Shown: in pieces, positions 30,464 through 33,541 of the stretch
Numbering within the stretch: the first letter of the stretch is position 1
How the letters are laid out: each line of letters begins with the position of its first letter
Assembly (NCBI GenBank): GCA_944392705.1
Contig: CALXXO010000008.1
Location: forward strand, 1 to 33,541
DNA from: an uncultured Spirochaetaceae bacterium
GTDB lineage: Bacteria > Spirochaetota > Spirochaetia > Sphaerochaetales > Sphaerochaetaceae
Reading direction: 5' to 3'
DNA: 33,541 nt
The notes under the pieces: generated by a model
What the model saw: only the letters and a program-made list of their open reading frames with translations
The model's database searches: none
What the model was told of the DNA's origin: nothing
Position numbers and translations under genes: made by a program

Positions 30464-33400
30464 CTAGTTGCGTCCTTTTGGAAGCTCTCTGACGATGAAG
30501 CGGTTCTCCTGAAGATACCTTATGGCTTCAACAGCGGCTTTTGCAGCGCTTGTAGTCGTCGTGTATGGGATATGGGCCCGTACAGCTTCCGTTCTTATAT
30601 CATCATCGCTCTGCCTGGATCTGAAACCCATTGGAGTGTTGATAATCAGGTCGGCTTTCTTCTCCCTGATATAATCGACGATGTTCGGGTGTCCATCCTG
30701 AGTCTTCAGAACGACATCGGCAAGAATCCCTTCGCTGTAGAGATCCCTTGCGGTTCCCTTTGTCGCGAGGATGTGGAAGCCAAGCTCCTCGAGCGCTTTT
30801 GCTATTGGGACAATTGTCTTCCTGTCCTTGCTGTTCACGCTTATTATTACACGCCCCGATGTAGGCAGTTTGTTGAATGCGGCCGCCTGGCTCTTTGCGT
30901 AAGCTTCTCCGAAAGTCCTGCCGTATCCGACAACTTCTCCGGTGCTTCTCATCTCAGGGCCAAGTGCAGGGTCGACATTAGGGAAGCGGTCGAAGGAGAA
31001 TACAGCTTCTTTTATTGCCCAACCCGTTATACAGCGGCCTTCGGAATAGCTGCCTTCCTCTTTGACAAGTCCCTGCGATACAAGATCCTCGCCCTGCCAT
31101 ACCCGCACTGCGGCTTCTACGAGATCGACTCCGCTCGATTTCGAGATGAACGGAACGGTGCGGCTGGCTCTGGGATTCACCTCGATGATGTAAAGCTTTC
31201 CGTCTTTTTCCGCGAACTGTATGTTCATCAGGCCCTGAACGGATAGATGCCTTGCGATTTTAAGCGTCCATTCCTTCATCTCCTTGAGGATTTCAGGTTT
31301 GCTTTTGTATGGAGGAAAGACTGCGGCGCTGTCGCCTGAATGTATGCCTGCCGCTTCAATATGCTGAAGAATTCCCCCGATATACACTGATTTTCCATCG
31401 GAGACAGCATCCAGGTCATACTCAAAGGCATCTTCGAGGAACTGGTCGACAAGCACCGGCGCGGAAGGAGATACTGTCACTTCGGGCTTCCTGATGAATT
31501 CCTCCAGCCCCTCATCGTCGTATGCGATGAACATGGCCCTTCCTCCGAGTACGAATGATGGGCGTAAGAGTACCGGGAATCCGATTTCGTGGGCTTTCTC
31601 TTTTATTTCTCCAATGCTTCCTGCGCTTCTGTTCTCAGGCTGCCTGAGCCCCAGTTTCTTCACCAGCGCAGAGAATAACCCTCTGTCCTCCGTCTCGTCG
31701 ATGCTGCTAAGGGATGTTCCGATTATATGAGCACCGTTCTTTTCGAGTTCTGCCGCCATATTCAGTGGCGTCTGGCCGCCGAGCTGGACGACAACATCGT
31801 TTGTTCCTTCCTTCTTCATTATTGCAAGGACATCCTCTGCTGTCAGCGGCGCGATATAAAGCCTGTCGGATGTGTTGTAGTCGGTGGATACTGTTTCCGG
31901 ATTGCTGTTAATCATGACAGTCTTTCTGCCAAGGCGTCTGAATGCCTTTGAGGAGAGCGTACAGCAGGTGTCGAATTCCAGTCCCTGTCCGATTCTGTTC
32001 GGGCCGGATGCGATTATTATCACGGCATCTTTTCCAAGCCCTTCACCTTCGTCCTCTTCTCCATAGGAAGTGTAGCAGTAAGGTGTGAGAGCTTCAAACT
32101 CTCCTGCGCAGGTGTCGACGTAATGGCGCGCAGGAATGAGCGAGAGAGGAGGGTTTGTTCCGGAAAGCTTCTTGATGTATTTGTCTGACAGCCCGGCTTT
32201 CTTTGCCTTCAGATAAAGCTCTTCTGTAAGCGTAGAGCTCTCGAGCTCTTCTTCAAGGGCCTTTTGCTGCATGAGGATATCGAGGAAGTAGATATCGAAA
32301 CCTGTCTCCTTTGATAGCTTGGAGAGGTCTGTCTCTCCCTTTTTCATCGCAGTGAATGCGGCAAGGTATCTGAGAGGATGCGCCGACCTGAGGATAAGAC
32401 CCGTGTCGAATTTCTTCTCGTCGAGCGGCATGATTCCTTCTAGTTTCTGCTCGGAGGAACGGAAAGCCTTGTTCATGGCTTCGAGTGCTGTGCGCCCCAG
32501 GGCAAGAGTTTCTCCGACGGACCTCATCTGAGTGCCGAGCGCAGATGCTTCAAGCGGAAACTTCTCGAGTTCAAACCTCGGGACTTTTACAGCGACATAG
32601 TCCAAGGCAGGTTCAAAACACGATACCGATTCGCCGGTTATCTCATTCTGAACTTCATCCAGCGTATAGCCGACAGCCAGCTTTGCGGAGATTCTGGCGA
32701 TTGGGAATCCCGTTGCCTTGCTTGCCAGGGCTGAAGATCTAGAGACTCTGGGATTCATCTCGATGACTATCATCCTGGAGTGGTCAGGCGATAGGGCAAA
32801 CTGTACATTCGATCCGCCACAGTCAACACCTACAGCTCTGAGTATCTCTATGGACGCTGTCCTCATCTTCTGGTACTCGTCATCGTTGAGCGTCTGTATT
32901 GGGGCAATCGTGATGCTGTCGCCTGTATGAACACCCATCGGGTCCACATTCTCTATTGAGCAGACGATTATAGCGTTGTCCTTCCTGTCCCTCATTACCT
33001 CCATCTCGAATTCCCTCCATCCGATAAGGGATTCCTCGATCAGGATTTCATTGACAGGGCTCATCTGGAGTGCGTGTTCGCAAAGAGGAATGAAATCCTC
33101 TTCTTTCTCAGCAATGGAACCTCCCATTCCACCGAGGGTGAATGATGGTCTTATTATCAAGGGGAGGGGGATATTCTTCTTTATCTCAAGGGCTTCCTCG
33201 ATGCTGTGGGCGACTCCGCTTCTTGCGCTCTCGTAGCCAAGCGATGTTACGATATCCTTGAATTTTCCCCTGTCCTCTGCCTTTTCAATTGCATCGGCGG
33301 ATGCTCCGATTACCTTCACTCCATATTTCTCGAGTATTCCTTCCTTCTCGAGTTCCATTGTGAGGTTGAGCGCTGTCTGTCCACCCATTGTTGAGAGAAT

Positions 33401-33541
33401 CGCATCCGGACCTACTTGGTCGAAGATTCTCTCGATGTACTCTTTCTTTAGAGGTTCGAGAAAGATATGGTCAGCGAGGCCTGGTGTGGTCATAACGGTT
33501 GCAGGATTCGGGTTGATCAGGGAGACTTCATAGCCCTCTTC
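30464..33541 (-). CDS. carB: Carbamoyl-phosphate synthetase large subunit (5' partial)
   Basis: CarB makes carbamoyl phosphate from bicarbonate, ammonia (supplied by the CarA glutaminase) and two ATP, for pyrimidine and arginine synthesis. The visible 1025 residues lack about the first 38 compared with E. coli CarB (1073), the frame being open to the window edge (EEGYEVSLINPNPATVMT). The two ATP-grasp halves are clear: first with MGGQTALN, IRPSFTLGGMGG and IEMNPRVSRSSALASKATG; second with GSGPNRIGQG-like ASGPNRIGQGLEFD, VQLGGQTPLN, LRPSFVLGGRAM and IEVNPRASRTVPF. An oligomerisation region lies between, and a C-terminal MGS-like allosteric domain (ATKGTARDL, IINTPMGF) follows, where UMP and ornithine act in E. 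coli. carA is expected just upstream, outside the window. Confidence 0.97.
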   Translation of the reverse strand, partial: EEGYEVSLINPNPATVMTTPGLADHIFLEPLKKEYIERIFDQVGPDAILSTMGGQTALNLTMELEKEGILEKYGVKVIGASADAIEKAEDRGKFKDIVTSLGYESARSGVAHSIEEALEIKKNIPLPLIIRPSFTLGGMGGSIAEKEEDFIPLCEHALQMSPVNEILIEESLIGWREFEMEVMRDRKDNAIIVCSIENVDPMGVHTGDSITIAPIQTLNDDEYQKMRTASIEILRAVGVDCGGSNVQFALSPDHSRMIVIEMNPRVSRSSALASKATGFPIARISAKLAVGYTLDEVQNEITGESVSCFEPALDYVAVKVPRFELEKFPLEASALGTQMRSVGETLALGRTALEAMNKAFRSSEQKLEGIMPLDEKKFDTGLILRSAHPLRYLAAFTAMKKGETDLSKLSKETGFDIYFLDILMQQKALEEELESSTLTEELYLKAKKAGLSDKYIKKLSGTNPPLSLIPARHYVDTCAGEFEALTPYCYTSYGEEDEGEGLGKDAVIIIASGPNRIGQGLEFDTCCTLSSKAFRRLGRKTVMINSNPETVSTDYNTSDRLYIAPLTAEDVLAIMKKEGTNDVVVQLGGQTPLNMAAELEKNGAHIIGTSLSSIDETEDRGLFSALVKKLGLRQPENRSAGSIGEIKEKAHEIGFPVLLRPSFVLGGRAMFIAYDDEGLEEFIRKPEVTVSPSAPVLVDQFLEDAFEYDLDAVSDGKSVYIGGILQHIEAAGIHSGDSAAVFPPYKSKPEILKEMKEWTLKIARHLSVQGLMNIQFAEKDGKLYIIEVNPRASRTVPFISKSSGVDLVEAAVRVWQGEDLVSQGLVKEEGSYSEGRCITGWAIKEAVFSFDRFPNVDPALGPEMRSTGEVVGYGRTFGEAYAKSQAAAFNKLPTSGRVIISVNSKDRKTIVPIAKALEELGFHILATKGTARDLYSEGILADVVLKTQDGHPNIVDYIREKKADLIINTPMGFRSRQSDDDIRTEAVRAHIPYTTTTSAAKAAVEAIRYLQENRFIVRELPKGRN

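Noticed and set aside
1-33541. tRNA, rRNA or CRISPR loci
   Set aside because: No GTTCRA-type T-arm in a cloverleaf context, no rRNA-like sequence and no regularly spaced direct repeats were seen on reading the window.

Overview
The window is 33.5 kb of a compact bacterial chromosome carrying 27 protein genes. By eye the G+C is a little under 50 percent. I see no tRNA, rRNA, CRISPR array, prophage or intact insertion sequence. Gene content and style (HtpG, RlmE, a 594-residue phosphohexomutase, split transketolase, ECF and PhnCDE transporters, fused dual-ATPase ECF subunit) fit an anaerobic, fermentative bacterium. A spirochaete of the Sphaerochaeta/Treponema type is my best guess, but nothing here is decisive.

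Region 1 (1-4829, + strand) is an operon for a PhnD-type binding protein (5' end missing), PhnC ATPase and two PhnE permeases. It ends in a 5'-nucleotidase-family phosphoesterase with no signal peptide. No C-P lyase is present, so the imported compound may be a phosphate ester or a nucleotide-like molecule. Region 2 (4819-8598, - strand) is a tightly overlapped operon: nucleoside phosphorylase, ECF S component, ECF T component and fused ECF ATPase. It is probably a salvage and uptake unit. It diverges from an isochorismatase-family hydrolase (8654-9211) across a perfectly symmetric 32-bp inverted repeat that looks like two face-to-face promoters.

Region 3 (9445-18092) holds single genes: aldose 1-epimerase, an acidic lipoprotein with C-terminal membrane helices, a ROK-family regulator, HtpG, an MscS channel, RlmE, a rhomboid protease and adenosine deaminase. 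Between rlmE and the rhomboid gene lies an AT-rich island of about 490 bp. It is bounded by 12-bp inverted repeats and contains three diverged repeat units separated by hairpins.

Region 4 (18270-30063) has an ankyrin-repeat protein, a phosphohexomutase, ProRS, and an operon of class II aldolase, transketolase N half, transketolase C half and a Cys/His-rich DUF6062-like protein. Next come a small unknown protein, an OsmC-family protein, an HI0933-family flavoprotein and AspRS on the - strand. Region 5 (30464-33541) is the large subunit of carbamoyl-phosphate synthetase, whose N-terminus runs out of the window.

Two window-wide patterns stand out. Several genes have a -10-like hexamer only 6-8 nt before the start codon and no Shine-Dalgarno, which suggests leaderless mRNAs. 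Five tail-to-tail gene pairs meet within -11 to +1 bp with no terminator between them. Functionally, 5'-nucleotidase, nucleoside phosphorylase, adenosine deaminase, CarB and pentose-phosphate enzymes together point to nucleoside/pentose salvage plus pyrimidine synthesis.
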